This document shows, in pieces, positions 1 to 9,098 of a stretch of 64,000 bases of DNA (its first letter is position 1; every line of letters starts with the position of its first letter). The stretch is from an uncultured Clostridia bacterium (GTDB lineage: Bacteria; Bacillota; Clostridia; TANB77; CAG-508). The notes under the pieces are model-generated. The model made no database searches and was not told the origin of the DNA. It saw nothing but the letters and a program-made list of their open reading frames with translations. The position numbers were made by a program, and so were the translations under genes. Location of the stretch: NCBI GenBank assembly GCA_934167755.1, contig CAKPLT010000011.1, forward strand, positions 1-64,000. The letters are read 5' to 3'.

Positions 1-72
1 GATTTTATCCTTTCAAACTGTGTCTATTTTATAGGTTCCATTCTTCTTAAAGTGTCCACTACTATGGGTACA

Positions 73-870
73 TTATAGTTGAAGACCAATCTCTTTGCCC
101 TGCTGAAGTCCAATTTCCTTTCCCTGTTTAAGACCACGCTCTTTTCCATTTGCTCTTGCACTTGCCAAAGCAGACTGTTCCTCAAGATCTGATAATAGCT
201 TTATTTCAGCCAATCTTTTTACTTCTTCATCCCCAGTTAAAACTTCATAATTTTCAACAGCTTTTTTTATCTTTTTATTATTTTTCTTTGCCATATCTAA
301 AAGGTCACCCCTTTCCATATCCAGAAAAGCTAACCATTGATTTAAGGGTTTATTCATATCTGGATTGTTACTTCTAAATTTGTTTAATTCTATGTAATAA
401 TATTTCACATTATTATTAATTTCATAGTCTTTATGAGTAGTAGAAACTCTGACGGTTTCTGTAAAGTAATCAGGCAAGTTTATAAATGTATAGTCTAGAA
501 TTGCAATTATAATAACAGGTTTTAAAGATTCATAATTTGTACCATTACCAAGTTGTTCTGTTATTTTTTTACTTGCATAAAATGTGGTTCTTTCTTCAAT
601 ATTATTAAAATTTCTTAATTGAATTTCAACATTTATAAATTTACCATTTGAAAGTTCTACTCCTAAATCTAAAACTCCATATTTTTGCTCCTTAGCAAGC
701 TGTTCTAATCGTACATCGTGTAGGACTTTCTTTATTTCTAATTTCTCTCCTAAAACAGCTTCAAGAAAGTCTTTTAAGAAAATTTCATTTTCTTTTCTAC
801 TAAAAAATGCTTTAAATACAATATCACTTTTTAATTTTAATTGATTATTCAATTGTGGTGTAATAATCAT
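73..870 (-). CDS. Rpn-like PD-(D/E)XK nuclease family protein
   Basis: The protein (265 residues from the chosen start) has the layout of the PDDEXK_2 / Rpn recombination-promoting nuclease family, often labelled transposase-like. The N-terminus (KSDIVFKAFF..FLKDFLEAVLG) and the central strand with GVLDLGVEL..FINVEIQL, which supplies the acidic and E-x-Q nuclease residues, are typical. The C-terminus carries short degenerate repeats (GKERGLKQ, GKEIGLQQ, GKEIGLQ), also usual for this family. I start at 870 rather than the upstream ATG at 885, because the GGAGG that would serve as ribosome binding site lies between them. The reading frame stops inside a repeat unit, so the end may be truncated. 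These proteins are common, often multicopy, and their cellular role is not settled. No partner gene is visible. Confidence 0.8.
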   Translation of the reverse strand: MIITPQLNNQLKLKSDIVFKAFFSRKENEIFLKDFLEAVLGEKLEIKKVLHDVRLEQLAKEQKYGVLDLGVELSNGKFINVEIQLRNFNNIEERTTFYASKKITEQLGNGTNYESLKPVIIIAILDYTFINLPDYFTETVRVSTTHKDYEINNNVKYYYIELNKFRSNNPDMNKPLNQWLAFLDMERGDLLDMAKKNNKKIKKAVENYEVLTGDEEVKRLAEIKLLSDLEEQSALASARANGKERGLKQGKEIGLQQGKEIGLQL

Positions 871-885
871 ATTTTGTACCTCCAT

Positions 886-1429
886 TATATATTATTTTTT
901 TGTTCTTGACAATATAGCCATTTATCATATGTTTAAAAAGCCAATGACTTCACATCACTTCCAATCTTTATAAAATTTTTAACTAATGATTTTTTAATAT
1001 GATTTTCAAAAGGTTTGAAAAAATTAAAAATTAATGTAAAACTAAGTTGCTATTGTACATAAAACATTGTACATATAAAATATAACATATTATCATCTAC
1101 TTGACAAGAGATATTTTAAAAATTTTCTTTATGCATGTTCGTCATTCCATTCAAAGCTTATATTTCAAGTTGTTCTTTATGTTGATTTTAAATAAACCAT
1201 TAATCTATAACATTGCAATAAATCAGAAAATATTATTTTGTTGTGTAACTGTGTATGCTACAGTAATCCAAATTTTAATAATATTTTTTATTAAATAGAT
1301 ATAAATAGTAATAAATTTATAAAAATTCTCAAAAAATGATGAAAAAAACAAAGAAACATGTTATAATATAATAGCCAAGAAATATGAAAGAAAAGAGATT
1401 TAGAAAAATATATTTATACAGGAGGGAAA
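886..1429. other. Intergenic region upstream of lepA
   Basis: This AT-rich stretch of about 540 bases has no credible gene. Two copies of ATTGTACAT lie at 1052-1060 and 1066-1074, each with the palindrome TGTACA; their meaning is unknown. A TATAAT-like -10 at 1362-1367 is the likely lepA promoter, with no clear -35. A 65-codon frame at 1101-1298 has no ribosome binding site and was rejected. Confidence 0.5.
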
Positions 1430-3235
1430 ATGAGTCAAGATAAAATAAGAAACTTTAGTATAATAGCACATATTGACCATGGAAAATCAACACTTGCAGA
1501 CAGATTAATAGAAAAAACAGGAGTATTATCTCAAAGAGAGATGGAAGAGCAAGTCCTTGATAATATGGAAATTGAAAGAGAAAGAGGAATAACAATTAAA
1601 TCGCAAGCGGTTAGAATGAAATATAAAGCTAAAGATGGACAAGAGTATACATTTAATTTAATAGATACACCAGGGCATGTAGATTTCAATTATGAAGTGT
1701 CAAGAAGCTTAGCAGCATGTGACGGAGCAATTCTTGTAGTAGATAGTAGTCAGGGAGTAGAAGCACAAACTTTAGCAAATGTATATTTGGCAATAGAAAA
1801 TGACTTAGAAATATTGCCTGTAATAAATAAAATAGATTTACCAAATGCAAGACCAGATGAAGTAAAACATGAAATAGAAGAGATAATTGGAATACCAGCA
1901 ATGGATGCACCATGTATATCAGCAAAATCTGGACTAAATGTAGAAGAAGTATTAGAAAGAATTGTAACTGACTTGCCCGCACCAAAAGGTGATGAAAATG
2001 TAAAAACCAAATGTTTAATATTTGACTCATATTATGACAATTACAAAGGTGCAGTAGCTTATGTAAGAGTTATGGATGGAAAAATAAAAGTAGGTGATGA
2101 AATAAAACTAATGGCAACAGGGAAAACATTTACTGTAGTTGAAGTTGGATATTTTGCACCAGGACGATATATGCCAGTACAAGAAATAAAAGCGGGAGAA
2201 GTTGGATATATAGCAGCAAGTATAAAAAGTTTAACAGATATACATGTAGGAGACACAATAACACAAAAAGATAATCCAGCAGATAAACCACTTCCAGGGT
2301 ACAAAAAAGTAACACCAATGGTATATTGTGGACTATATCCAATAGATGGAAGTGAATATGAAAACCTAAAAGTAGCATTAGAAAAATTAAAATTAAATGA
2401 TGCAGCATTAGAATATGAGCCAGAAACATCAGCAGCATTAGGTTTTGGATTTAGATGTGGCTTTTTAGGATTACTACATCTGGAAATAATAGAGGAAAGA
2501 CTTGATAGAGAATTTGATTTAGGATTAATAACAACAGCACCATCAGTAATATATAAAGTACATAAAACATCAGGAGAAGTTTTAGACATCTATAATCCGG
2601 CAGATTTACCATCTCAAGCAGAAATTGCATATATGGAAGAACCTATAGTTACAGCAAATATAATGACACCCAAAGAATATGTTGGAAACATTATGGACAT
2701 ATGTCAAAATCGTAGAGGAATATTTATAGATATGAAATATCTTGATGAAAACAGAGTAACTTTAATTTATGATATGCCATTAAATGAAATAATTTACGAC
2801 TTCTTTGATAGTTTAAAATCAAGAACAAAAGGATATGCATCATTTGATTATGAATTTAAAGAATATAGAGAATCAAAACTAGTAAAATTGGACATACATG
2901 TAAATGGTGAACCTGTTGATGCATTATCATTTATTGTATTTAAAGATAATGCATATACAAGAGGAAAGAAAATGGTAGAAAAATTAAAAGAAGTTATACC
3001 AAGACACTTATTTGCAATTCCACTACAAGCAGTAGTAGGGGGAACAATAATTGCAAGAGAAACAATTTCTGCAATGAGAAAAGATGTATTAGCTAAATGC
3101 TATGGAGGAGATATAACAAGAAAGAAAAAATTACTTGAAAAACAGAAAAAAGGAAAAAAGAGAATGAGACAAATTGGAAATGTTGAAATGCCACAAGAAG
3201 CATTTTTATCTGTTCTAAAATTAGACGAAGAATAA
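1430..3235 (+). CDS. lepA: Elongation factor 4 (LepA), ribosome back-translocating GTPase
   Basis: This is a full-length LepA/EF4 of 601 residues, the usual size. It binds the ribosome and uses GTP to act on stalled or mis-translocated elongation complexes. The N-terminus has the G-domain motifs AHIDHGKST (P-loop, about residues 12-20), DTPGH (G3) and NKID (G4), and the switch region ERERGITIKSQAV. The domains continue in LepA order and end with the lysine-rich tail (KKKLLEKQKKGKKRM) unique to LepA. GGAGGG lies just before the ATG. It is followed after 14 bases by the rlmB-like methyltransferase gene, so the two translation-related genes are probably co-transcribed. Confidence 0.98.
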   Translation: MSQDKIRNFSIIAHIDHGKSTLADRLIEKTGVLSQREMEEQVLDNMEIERERGITIKSQAVRMKYKAKDGQEYTFNLIDTPGHVDFNYEVSRSLAACDGAILVVDSSQGVEAQTLANVYLAIENDLEILPVINKIDLPNARPDEVKHEIEEIIGIPAMDAPCISAKSGLNVEEVLERIVTDLPAPKGDENVKTKCLIFDSYYDNYKGAVAYVRVMDGKIKVGDEIKLMATGKTFTVVEVGYFAPGRYMPVQEIKAGEVGYIAASIKSLTDIHVGDTITQKDNPADKPLPGYKKVTPMVYCGLYPIDGSEYENLKVALEKLKLNDAALEYEPETSAALGFGFRCGFLGLLHLEIIEERLDREFDLGLITTAPSVIYKVHKTSGEVLDIYNPADLPSQAEIAYMEEPIVTANIMTPKEYVGNIMDICQNRRGIFIDMKYLDENRVTLIYDMPLNEIIYDFFDSLKSRTKGYASFDYEFKEYRESKLVKLDIHVNGEPVDALSFIVFKDNAYTRGKKMVEKLKEVIPRHLFAIPLQAVVGGTIIARETISAMRKDVLAKCYGGDITRKKKLLEKQKKGKKRMRQIGNVEMPQEAFLSVLKLDEE

Positions 3236-3249
3236 AGAAGGGAGAAATT

Positions 3250-4158
3250 ATGAGAACAAATAGAGTAGAAAGAAGAGATCATAACAGAAGAAAAGGACAA
3301 GACAGAAGAAAACAAGAAGACCCAAAAAGTTCTGATAGAAGAATGTTTGAAAGAAGACATGAAGAAAGACGAAAAGAAATAAGAAGAGAAGAAGACAGAG
3401 AGGAAAAAAGATTTGATGACCAAATAGAAGGAAGAAATTCAGTATTAGAACTATTAGAAAGTGGCAAAGACATAAACAAAATATATGTAACAAGAGGAGA
3501 AAAACATGGTTCAATAAATAAAATTCTTGCAATAGCAAAAGATAGAAAAATAATAGTAGTCGAAAAAGATAAAAGGCAAATGGATGAAATGGCACAAGAA
3601 GAAAACTATCAAGGAGTAATTGCGATAGTACCACCATTTGAATATGTAGAAATTAGTGATATATTAGATACTGCGAAAGAAAAAAATGAAGACCCATTTG
3701 TAATTATATTAGATGGAATAGAAGATCCACATAATTTAGGTTCAATTATTAGAACAGCAGAGACTGCTGGTGTACATGGAATAATAATACCTAAAAGAAG
3801 AGCTGCATCAGTAAACAGTACAGTAAACAAAGCGTCAGCAGGAGCTGTAGAACACATGAAAATAGCAAGAGTTACAAATATATCAGACAGTATAGAAGAA
3901 TTAAAACAAGCAGGATTATGGATATGCGGAACAGATATAAGTGCAGAAAAATATTATTATAATCAAGATTTAATAGGTCCATTAGGAATAGTAATAGGAA
4001 ATGAAGGAAAGGGAATAAGCGAAAAAGTAAAGAAAAATTGTGACTTTAATGTAAAAATCCCAATGAGAGGAAAAATAACATCATTAAATGCATCTGTTTC
4101 AACTGGAATAATTGTATATGAAGCTGTAAAGCAAAGAATGGCAGGAAGTAGAAAATAA
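3250..4158 (+). CDS. rlmB: TrmH/RlmB-family rRNA 2'-O-ribose methyltransferase
   Basis: This is a SPOUT-class 2'-O-methyltransferase that would methylate a ribose in 23S rRNA (RlmB, G2251 in E. coli) or a related target. From about residue 60 it follows the RlmB pattern: substrate-binding domain (IEGRNSVLELL), then the knot domain with DGIEDPHNLGSIIRTAE, IGNEGKGIS and LNASVSTGI, which form the S-adenosylmethionine site. The first 58 residues are an unusual, almost purely charged extension rich in arginine and glutamate (DRRK, ERRHEERRKE). GGGAG at 3241-3245 precedes the ATG, so the extension appears to be translated. The exact nucleotide target cannot be told from sequence. Confidence 0.9.
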   Translation: MRTNRVERRDHNRRKGQDRRKQEDPKSSDRRMFERRHEERRKEIRREEDREEKRFDDQIEGRNSVLELLESGKDINKIYVTRGEKHGSINKILAIAKDRKIIVVEKDKRQMDEMAQEENYQGVIAIVPPFEYVEISDILDTAKEKNEDPFVIILDGIEDPHNLGSIIRTAETAGVHGIIIPKRRAASVNSTVNKASAGAVEHMKIARVTNISDSIEELKQAGLWICGTDISAEKYYYNQDLIGPLGIVIGNEGKGISEKVKKNCDFNVKIPMRGKITSLNASVSTGIIVYEAVKQRMAGSRK

Positions 4159-4189
4159 TAGCCAATTGGCATTAATAAGGAGTAAAAAT

Positions 4190-5965
4190 ATGAAAAGTAA
4201 AAAAATATTAATTGTTGTAATAATTATGATAGCAATATTAGCTATAGGTGGAGGTGTATTTGCATACTTATATATAGCTACAGATACTTTTAAAAGTGAT
4301 AAAGAATTATTTTCAAAATACATATCACAGAATTTAGAAACATTTCAAAAACTAGGAAATTCACAAACAGTTAAAACATATAAAGAACTGGAAAATCAAG
4401 AAAAGTATGAATCAAATACAAATATAAAGGCAACATATTCAGAAGGAGGAGAAGTATCAAATCCTATTAATAATTTAGCTGCAAAATTAGACATTCAAAA
4501 AGATTTTGGTGAAAAATATATGTACATGGATGGACAAATATTGTTTAATGAAGAAGAATACCTAGAATCTGAAATAATAAAAGATAGTGACTTATATGGA
4601 ATAAGATTTTCAGATGTTGCAAAACAATTTGTATCAATAAAAGATGATTCAAATTTAGAGAAAGTAGCAAGTGGCATTGGCACAGATACTGCTACATTAC
4701 AAAAAATAATAGATATAGTAGATGGTGAAAAACAAATTACTGAAGAAGTAGCAACTAAAGATGAAATGAAAACATTAAAAGATAAATATACTAATATGAT
4801 AGTTGAAACTATTGCCAATGGTACATTTAGTAGTAATAAAAAAGGTATGATAACATATAATAATAATACAATAAAAGCAAATTCATATACAGTTTCTATA
4901 ACTAATGAACAAGTTGAAAATTTAATAATTCAAATATTAAATAGTATAAAAACAGAAACAATTATAACTAAAAATTTGAAAGATGAAAATGTTGAGAAAT
5001 TTGAAGATCAAATTGATGAAACGATAAAATCAATATCTGATGAAAAAGAAATTCCTGCAATAAAAATAACGGTATATGAACAGAATAAAAATACTATAAG
5101 AACAGTTGTAGAAGCAGGATTAGATAAATTAATATTAGAAAATTCAGAAGAAGATGGAAAAATAAAATCAAATATACAAATTTCAAGAATTGTATCTGAA
5201 AAAACTAATGAATATAATATTGAATTAACTAAAATGACAACAGAAAAACAAGAAAATTTAAATATAATTGCAAATATTTCAGAAGGTGAACAGGAATATA
5301 CACTAGGTTTTGATGTAGAAACAAATATAACTGCTGCAAATATAATATTAAAAGCAACAGCAAGTTATAAAAAAGACATATTAACTGCAGCTCTAAAAAT
5401 AGAAAATACAGTTGATTTACAAAGTAATTTTGATAAAAAAGTAAGTTTGGAGAATACTAATAATATTACATTAAATGATATAGAAGATGAAAAAAGAAAC
5501 AACATAATAAAAGCATTAAAAGAAAATGTTCCTCTAAAGGTTCAAAAAAGAATAGGGTTGTTAAAAGATGCATTAGGAATAAATAACAATACCCAGTCAA
5601 ATGAGGAGGTACCAGAATATGAACTATCAAAAACAGAAATAAATGCATTTAATGCAAAATTTGAATTTTATACAGGAGATGAAGTTTCAGCTGAAAATGT
5701 AAAATCGTTATTAGATACAGTTAAAAATAACTTAGGAAGTTATGAAATAACTCTTGCAGATGGACAAGATGATACTACACAGACGAATCCAGATAGATTA
5801 AGATATGACATAAAATTAAACATTGAAAGAAATAAAACAAATGAAGATGGAATAAAAAAGATATTAGAAAAAATAAAAGAAAATGAAAAATATAATGTAT
5901 CAATTTCTTATAAAGATGAAAATCAATTAATTGACTATATAATGATAGAAGAAGTTGAAAACTAG
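4190..5965 (+). CDS. Membrane-anchored extracytoplasmic protein, unknown function
   Basis: I do not recognise this 591-residue protein. It begins with lysines and one hydrophobic segment (about residues 6-30) that would act as a signal anchor. The rest is a soluble region rich in Lys, Glu, Asn, Ile and Thr, presumably outside the membrane, with no cysteine pair or catalytic motif that I can see. I place the start at the ATG at 4190, behind AAGGAG at 4178-4183, instead of the TTG at 4166. It lies 31 bases after rlmB and 20 bases before a sortase gene, so it may be exported with the sortase, but there is no LPxTG motif or C-terminal anchor to make it a sortase substrate. Confidence 0.6.
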   Translation: MKSKKILIVVIIMIAILAIGGGVFAYLYIATDTFKSDKELFSKYISQNLETFQKLGNSQTVKTYKELENQEKYESNTNIKATYSEGGEVSNPINNLAAKLDIQKDFGEKYMYMDGQILFNEEEYLESEIIKDSDLYGIRFSDVAKQFVSIKDDSNLEKVASGIGTDTATLQKIIDIVDGEKQITEEVATKDEMKTLKDKYTNMIVETIANGTFSSNKKGMITYNNNTIKANSYTVSITNEQVENLIIQILNSIKTETIITKNLKDENVEKFEDQIDETIKSISDEKEIPAIKITVYEQNKNTIRTVVEAGLDKLILENSEEDGKIKSNIQISRIVSEKTNEYNIELTKMTTEKQENLNIIANISEGEQEYTLGFDVETNITAANIILKATASYKKDILTAALKIENTVDLQSNFDKKVSLENTNNITLNDIEDEKRNNIIKALKENVPLKVQKRIGLLKDALGINNNTQSNEEVPEYELSKTEINAFNAKFEFYTGDEVSAENVKSLLDTVKNNLGSYEITLADGQDDTTQTNPDRLRYDIKLNIERNKTNEDGIKKILEKIKENEKYNVSISYKDENQLIDYIMIEEVEN

Positions 5966-5985
5966 ACTTAAAGAAAGGAGTGTAT

Positions 5986-6738
5986 ATGAATCAAATTCTA
6001 GTAACAGAAAAAATATATGTAACACCTGAACTAAAAAGAAAAAAGAAAATATATAAAATATTGTTTATATTATCAGTATTTCTAATAGTATCATTATTTT
6101 CTGTATATATATATGCTGAATATGATAGAAGTAAGCAAGAAGGCATATCTGGTGACATATTATCTTTTTTAACCAATGAAGACAATACAACAATTGGATC
6201 ATATGAAAATGCATTAGTTGTAAAACTAACGCAAGAGGCAGTAGAAGAAATGAATGGGACAGAAGAGAATAGTGGATTTGCCAATCAGTCATCACAATTA
6301 CAAAAAGCCTCATCAACATATACAGCTCCTAATGGAAAAAAATATGAAACTATAGGAATAGTTAAAATACCCAAAATTAATGTAAATTATCCTATATTGG
6401 CTCAGACAACTAATGTAGAAGTTATGAAAGTATCTCCATATAAATTTTGGGGAGCAGATCCAAATGAAGTTGGAAATTTATGCATAATAGGACATAATTA
6501 TAGAAGAAAAGGTGTATTTTTTAGTGATGTACCTTCACTAGTTGTAGGTGATATAGTTGAAATACAAGATTTAAGTCAAAGGACAATAGAATATGAAGTA
6601 TATGATATTCATACAGTTGACCCAAATGATAGATCAGATACAACACAATACACAAATGGAAAAAAAGAAGTTACATTAATAACTTGTACAAATGATGCAA
6701 CACAAAGAGTTATAGTAAAATGTACAGAAAAAAAATAA
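5986..6738 (+). CDS. Sortase family transpeptidase, membrane-anchored
   Basis: This is a sortase of 250 residues with an N-terminal membrane segment (about residues 22-44) followed by an extracellular catalytic domain. The catalytic triad is visible: His170 in IIGHNYR, Cys234 in LITCTND and Arg241 in TQRVIV. Sortases cleave a sorting signal on exported proteins and join them to peptidoglycan or to pilin subunits. The sequence between the TM segment and the domain is Ser/Gln-rich. The subclass is unclear; I favour a class D/E-like enzyme over SrtA or SrtB. I use the ATG at 5986, five bases after AAAGGAG, rather than the GTG at 5980. No pilin or LPxTG protein is encoded nearby, so the substrate is unknown. 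Confidence 0.88.
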   Translation: MNQILVTEKIYVTPELKRKKKIYKILFILSVFLIVSLFSVYIYAEYDRSKQEGISGDILSFLTNEDNTTIGSYENALVVKLTQEAVEEMNGTEENSGFANQSSQLQKASSTYTAPNGKKYETIGIVKIPKINVNYPILAQTTNVEVMKVSPYKFWGADPNEVGNLCIIGHNYRRKGVFFSDVPSLVVGDIVEIQDLSQRTIEYEVYDIHTVDPNDRSDTTQYTNGKKEVTLITCTNDATQRVIVKCTEKK

Positions 6739-6741
6739 CAA

Positions 6742-6792
6742 AAAAAATTCTCTTTTCATAATATATATAAATATTATGAAAGGAGATTTTTT
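6742..6792 (+). terminator. Terminator-like hairpin that contains the next gene's ribosome binding site
   Basis: An A-run, then a stem of about 14 bp (arms near 6750-6762 and 6773-6786, closing on CATAAT/ATTATG) and a T-run (6787-6792) form a bidirectional intrinsic terminator after the sortase gene. The 3' arm includes AAAGGAG, the ribosome binding site for the ATG at 6793. Any transcript that reads through would carry a paired ribosome binding site. Confidence 0.75.
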
Positions 6793-7473
6793 ATGGCAAA
6801 AATTTTAGTATATAATCAGGATACAAATAGAATGGAAACTTTTTTTCGAGGAGAAAATGAGTCAATGCCATATAATACAAATAGTACCTTAAAAGTAAAA
6901 GAGTTTAGAGGTTCAAGTAAAAGTAATATATTGTGGACTGATAAAAGAACAATGCAAGCTTGGAATAGTCAGAGATATATTTATGGAGCACCTATAAATG
7001 TTGGATTTGCCTTTAAAAGACCATATGAGGGAGGTCATGGGACTCAAAGTCAACATTATGCTGGAACAGCATTTGATGTTGGGCAAAGATTAACAAACGC
7101 ACAAAGAACAGTGCTAAGAAATAGTGCAATAAATTCAGGTGTATGGACTTATGTGGAACCTGCATCATTATCACCTACTTGGGTACATTTTGATAGAAGA
7201 TTTGGAACGCCTGCATGTTCATCAGGGGGATTCCCGTTGATAAGAAGAGGTTCAAGAGGAAATTATGTTTGTATTGCACAAGATGATTTAAATACATTAG
7301 GATATAGAACAGGAGGGCTAGATGGAGTGTATGGAGAACAAACATATAATGCAGTAAGAAGATATCAAAGCTCAAGAGGATTGGCAGTGGATGGAATTGT
7401 GGGATGTAATACATGGAGATCATTACAAGAAAATGTAGTTGGAACAGGAGCAACAAGCACAACAATTAACTAA
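6793..7473 (+). CDS. M15-type peptidase with peptidoglycan-binding domain
   Basis: The 226-residue protein joins an N-terminal M15 (LAS-type) zinc peptidase domain to a C-terminal PG_binding_1 domain. Zinc ligands are seen as His88 and Asp95 in SQHYAGTAFD and His132 in TWVHFD. The binding domain spans about residues 150-215 (RRGSRGNYV..LGYRTGGLDG..Y..TYNAVRRYQ..DGIVG). Such enzymes trim peptide stems of peptidoglycan, as D,D-carboxypeptidases or endopeptidases. I see no signal peptide, which is odd for a wall enzyme; it may act in the spore, after lysis, or be exported otherwise. The ribosome binding site lies inside the hairpin directly upstream. Confidence 0.85.
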   Translation: MAKILVYNQDTNRMETFFRGENESMPYNTNSTLKVKEFRGSSKSNILWTDKRTMQAWNSQRYIYGAPINVGFAFKRPYEGGHGTQSQHYAGTAFDVGQRLTNAQRTVLRNSAINSGVWTYVEPASLSPTWVHFDRRFGTPACSSGGFPLIRRGSRGNYVCIAQDDLNTLGYRTGGLDGVYGEQTYNAVRRYQSSRGLAVDGIVGCNTWRSLQENVVGTGATSTTIN

Positions 7474-7538
7474 AATTTAATTTTTAAAGGAAAATAGATG
7501 AAAAAATAGAAAAAAATAAAAAAAATTTAAAAAATGTA

Positions 7539-7567
7539 TTGACAATATGTCAAAAACATAGTATACT
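7539..7567 (+). promoter_or_regulatory. Promoter of the tRNA-Val/Asp/Phe operon
   Basis: A near-ideal sigma-A promoter: TTGACA at 7539-7544, a 17-base spacer, and TATACT at 7562-7567, about 20 bases before the first tRNA. Confidence 0.9.
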
Positions 7568-7586
7568 AGGTCTTGTCGAAAGACAT

Positions 7587-7662
7587 GGTCGCTTAGCTCA
7601 GCTGGGAGAGCATCTGCCTTACAAGCAGAGGGTCATAGGTTCGAGCCCTATAGCGACCACCA
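7587..7662 (+). tRNA. tRNA-Val (anticodon TAC)
   Basis: The 76-base cloverleaf has a 7-bp acceptor stem (GGTCGCT with AGCGACC), anticodon loop CTTACAA giving anticodon TAC (reads GTA), the T-loop TTCGAGC and an encoded CCA end. Confidence 0.97.
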
Positions 7663-7670
7663 TGTTTTAC

Positions 7671-7747
7671 GGCCTGGTAGTTCAGTTGGTTAGAACGCTA
7701 GCCTGTCACGCTAGAGGTCGACGGTTCGAGCCCGTTCCAGGTCGCCA
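7671..7747 (+). tRNA. tRNA-Asp (anticodon GTC)
   Basis: The 77-base tRNA has acceptor stem GGCCTGG with CCAGGTC (one G-T pair), anticodon loop CTGTCAC giving GTC, discriminator G as expected for Asp, and an encoded CCA. It lies 8 bases after tRNA-Val. Confidence 0.97.
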
Positions 7748-7768
7748 TTTTTTTATATAAGAGTATAA

Positions 7769-7844
<76 letters not shown>

Positions 7845-7847
7845 TAA

Positions 7848-7877
7848 AAGCACAGCAAAGGCTGTGCTTATTTTTTT
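7848..7877 (+). terminator. Intrinsic terminator of the tRNA operon
   Basis: A perfect 9-bp stem AAGCACAGC / GCTGTGCTT with loop AAAG, followed by a run of seven T (7871-7877). Confidence 0.95.
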
Positions 7878-7903
7878 GCTCTATGTCAATAAAATCAGTC
7901 CCA

Positions 7904-8758
7904 TTATTTTAAGGAAAAAGTTCTTCTATTTAAATAATTTAAACATTTAGCATCTGTTTTAAAATTAAAAGTGAGCTCATAAGCTTTTAATTGTTGAAAT
8001 TTAAAACCAAAATCCGTGTTAATAGAATTAATACCATATTTACCATCACCAATAATCGGATAACCAATATGAGCTAAATGGGCTCTAATTTGATGAGTTC
8101 TTCCAGTTTCAATTTCTACTTCTAATAAAGAGGAATTGTTATCATATTCTTTGATAACAGAATATGAAGTAATAATTTTACTATATCCTGTTTTAAAATT
8201 ATCAGAAATATATACAATTGATTTTTTACTATCTTTAAATAAATAAGCTTCAAGTTTTGCTTTTTTTACTTTTGGAATACCATATACTAAAGCTAAATAT
8301 TTTTTTTGAATTTCATGATTTTTAAATTTTTCAAGTAAAATATTTAGAGAAATTTCATTTTTTGCAAATAAAACTAAACCAGCAGTATTTCTATCTAATC
8401 TATGACAGGGCATAGGCAAAAAGTTAGAATTAGAGTATTGACTATGAACAGCTGTTGTTAGACTTTCATTACCTGTAACTTCAATATTTGAAGGTTTGTT
8501 TAAAATTAAAATATTTTCATCTTCAAAAATTATATCTAAATTAATATTTGGACAAAGTATGCTATCAGCAATATAAACAAGAATCTCATCACCTACATAT
8601 ATTGTACAATTTTTATTGGTTCGTATTTCATTAATTTTGATATCTTTTTTTCTTAAAGCCTTATATAGCATATTTGTAGATAAGTGAGGAAAACTATCTA
8701 ATATAAATTTTGAAAGTTTTTTTCCATCATATTTATTTGGTACAATTAATTCTTTCAT
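7904..8758 (-). CDS. RluA-family 23S rRNA pseudouridine synthase with S4 domain
   Basis: This enzyme isomerises uridine to pseudouridine in structured RNA, most likely 23S rRNA. It has an N-terminal S4-like RNA-binding region (about residues 10-65, with LSKFILDSFP..MLYKALRKKDIKIN) and the RluA catalytic domain, with catalytic Asp in the motif HRLDRNTAGLVLFAK and the later GRTHQIRAHLAHIG and GDGKYG motifs. At 284 residues it is normal for RluC/RluD-like proteins. I start at 8758 (MKELIVPN), behind AAGGAT on the minus strand, rather than 13 codons upstream. It is convergent with the tRNA operon. A second, S4-less paralogue lies at 11162. The exact uridine target cannot be assigned. Confidence 0.9.
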   Translation of the reverse strand: MKELIVPNKYDGKKLSKFILDSFPHLSTNMLYKALRKKDIKINEIRTNKNCTIYVGDEILVYIADSILCPNINLDIIFEDENILILNKPSNIEVTGNESLTTAVHSQYSNSNFLPMPCHRLDRNTAGLVLFAKNEISLNILLEKFKNHEIQKKYLALVYGIPKVKKAKLEAYLFKDSKKSIVYISDNFKTGYSKIITSYSVIKEYDNNSSLLEVEIETGRTHQIRAHLAHIGYPIIGDGKYGINSINTDFGFKFQQLKAYELTFNFKTDAKCLNYLNRRTFSLK

Positions 8759-9098
8759 AATATAATCCTTTTCATATAATATAAATAAGAATATCACATT
8801 TTTGGATATTCTTCAAGAGGTGAGAAGAAATGAACAGAAATATGTTAATAGTTAATGTAATAGTTTAAAATAATATAAAGAAATTAATTTAAAATATACT
8901 ATTAGCTATTAATAAAAGATAGAAAAAAAGAGAAAAAATGAATAAAATTGAGAAAAAAAGAAAAAAATATATATAAATAACATAATAAAATAGGCTGAAA
9001 AAGGTTAAAAACGGCTGAAAACAGCTTATAAAAGATACTTGATTTGCTTAAAAGGTAAAATTATGGTATAATAAAAAACGGTCGCGTTAAAAAGGAGA
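8759..9098. other. Intergenic region with a hairpin, a possible leader peptide and a promoter
   Basis: A 9-bp inverted repeat (AAGAATATC at 8787-8795, GATATTCTT at 8805-8813) is followed by a possible 12-codon frame at 8830-8868 with a purine-rich ribosome binding site; whether it is translated is uncertain. A promoter for the M23 gene fits TTGCTT (9044-9049), 17 bases, TATAAT (9067-9072). The middle is A-rich with no gene seen. Confidence 0.5.

Noticed and set aside
1101..1298. 65-codon open frame upstream of lepA
   Set aside because: No ribosome binding site, low-complexity hydrophobic AT-driven sequence and no family resemblance.
5980..5988. GTG start for the sortase
   Set aside because: It overlaps the ribosome binding site AAAGGAG; the ATG at 5986 has proper spacing.
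7539..7760. 73-codon frame over the tRNA-Val and tRNA-Asp genes
   Set aside because: It is read through two clear tRNA genes and their promoter.
8830..8868. 12-codon leader peptide before the M23 gene
   Set aside because: It has a plausible ribosome binding site, but so short a frame in A-rich DNA is expected by chance and no attenuator follows.
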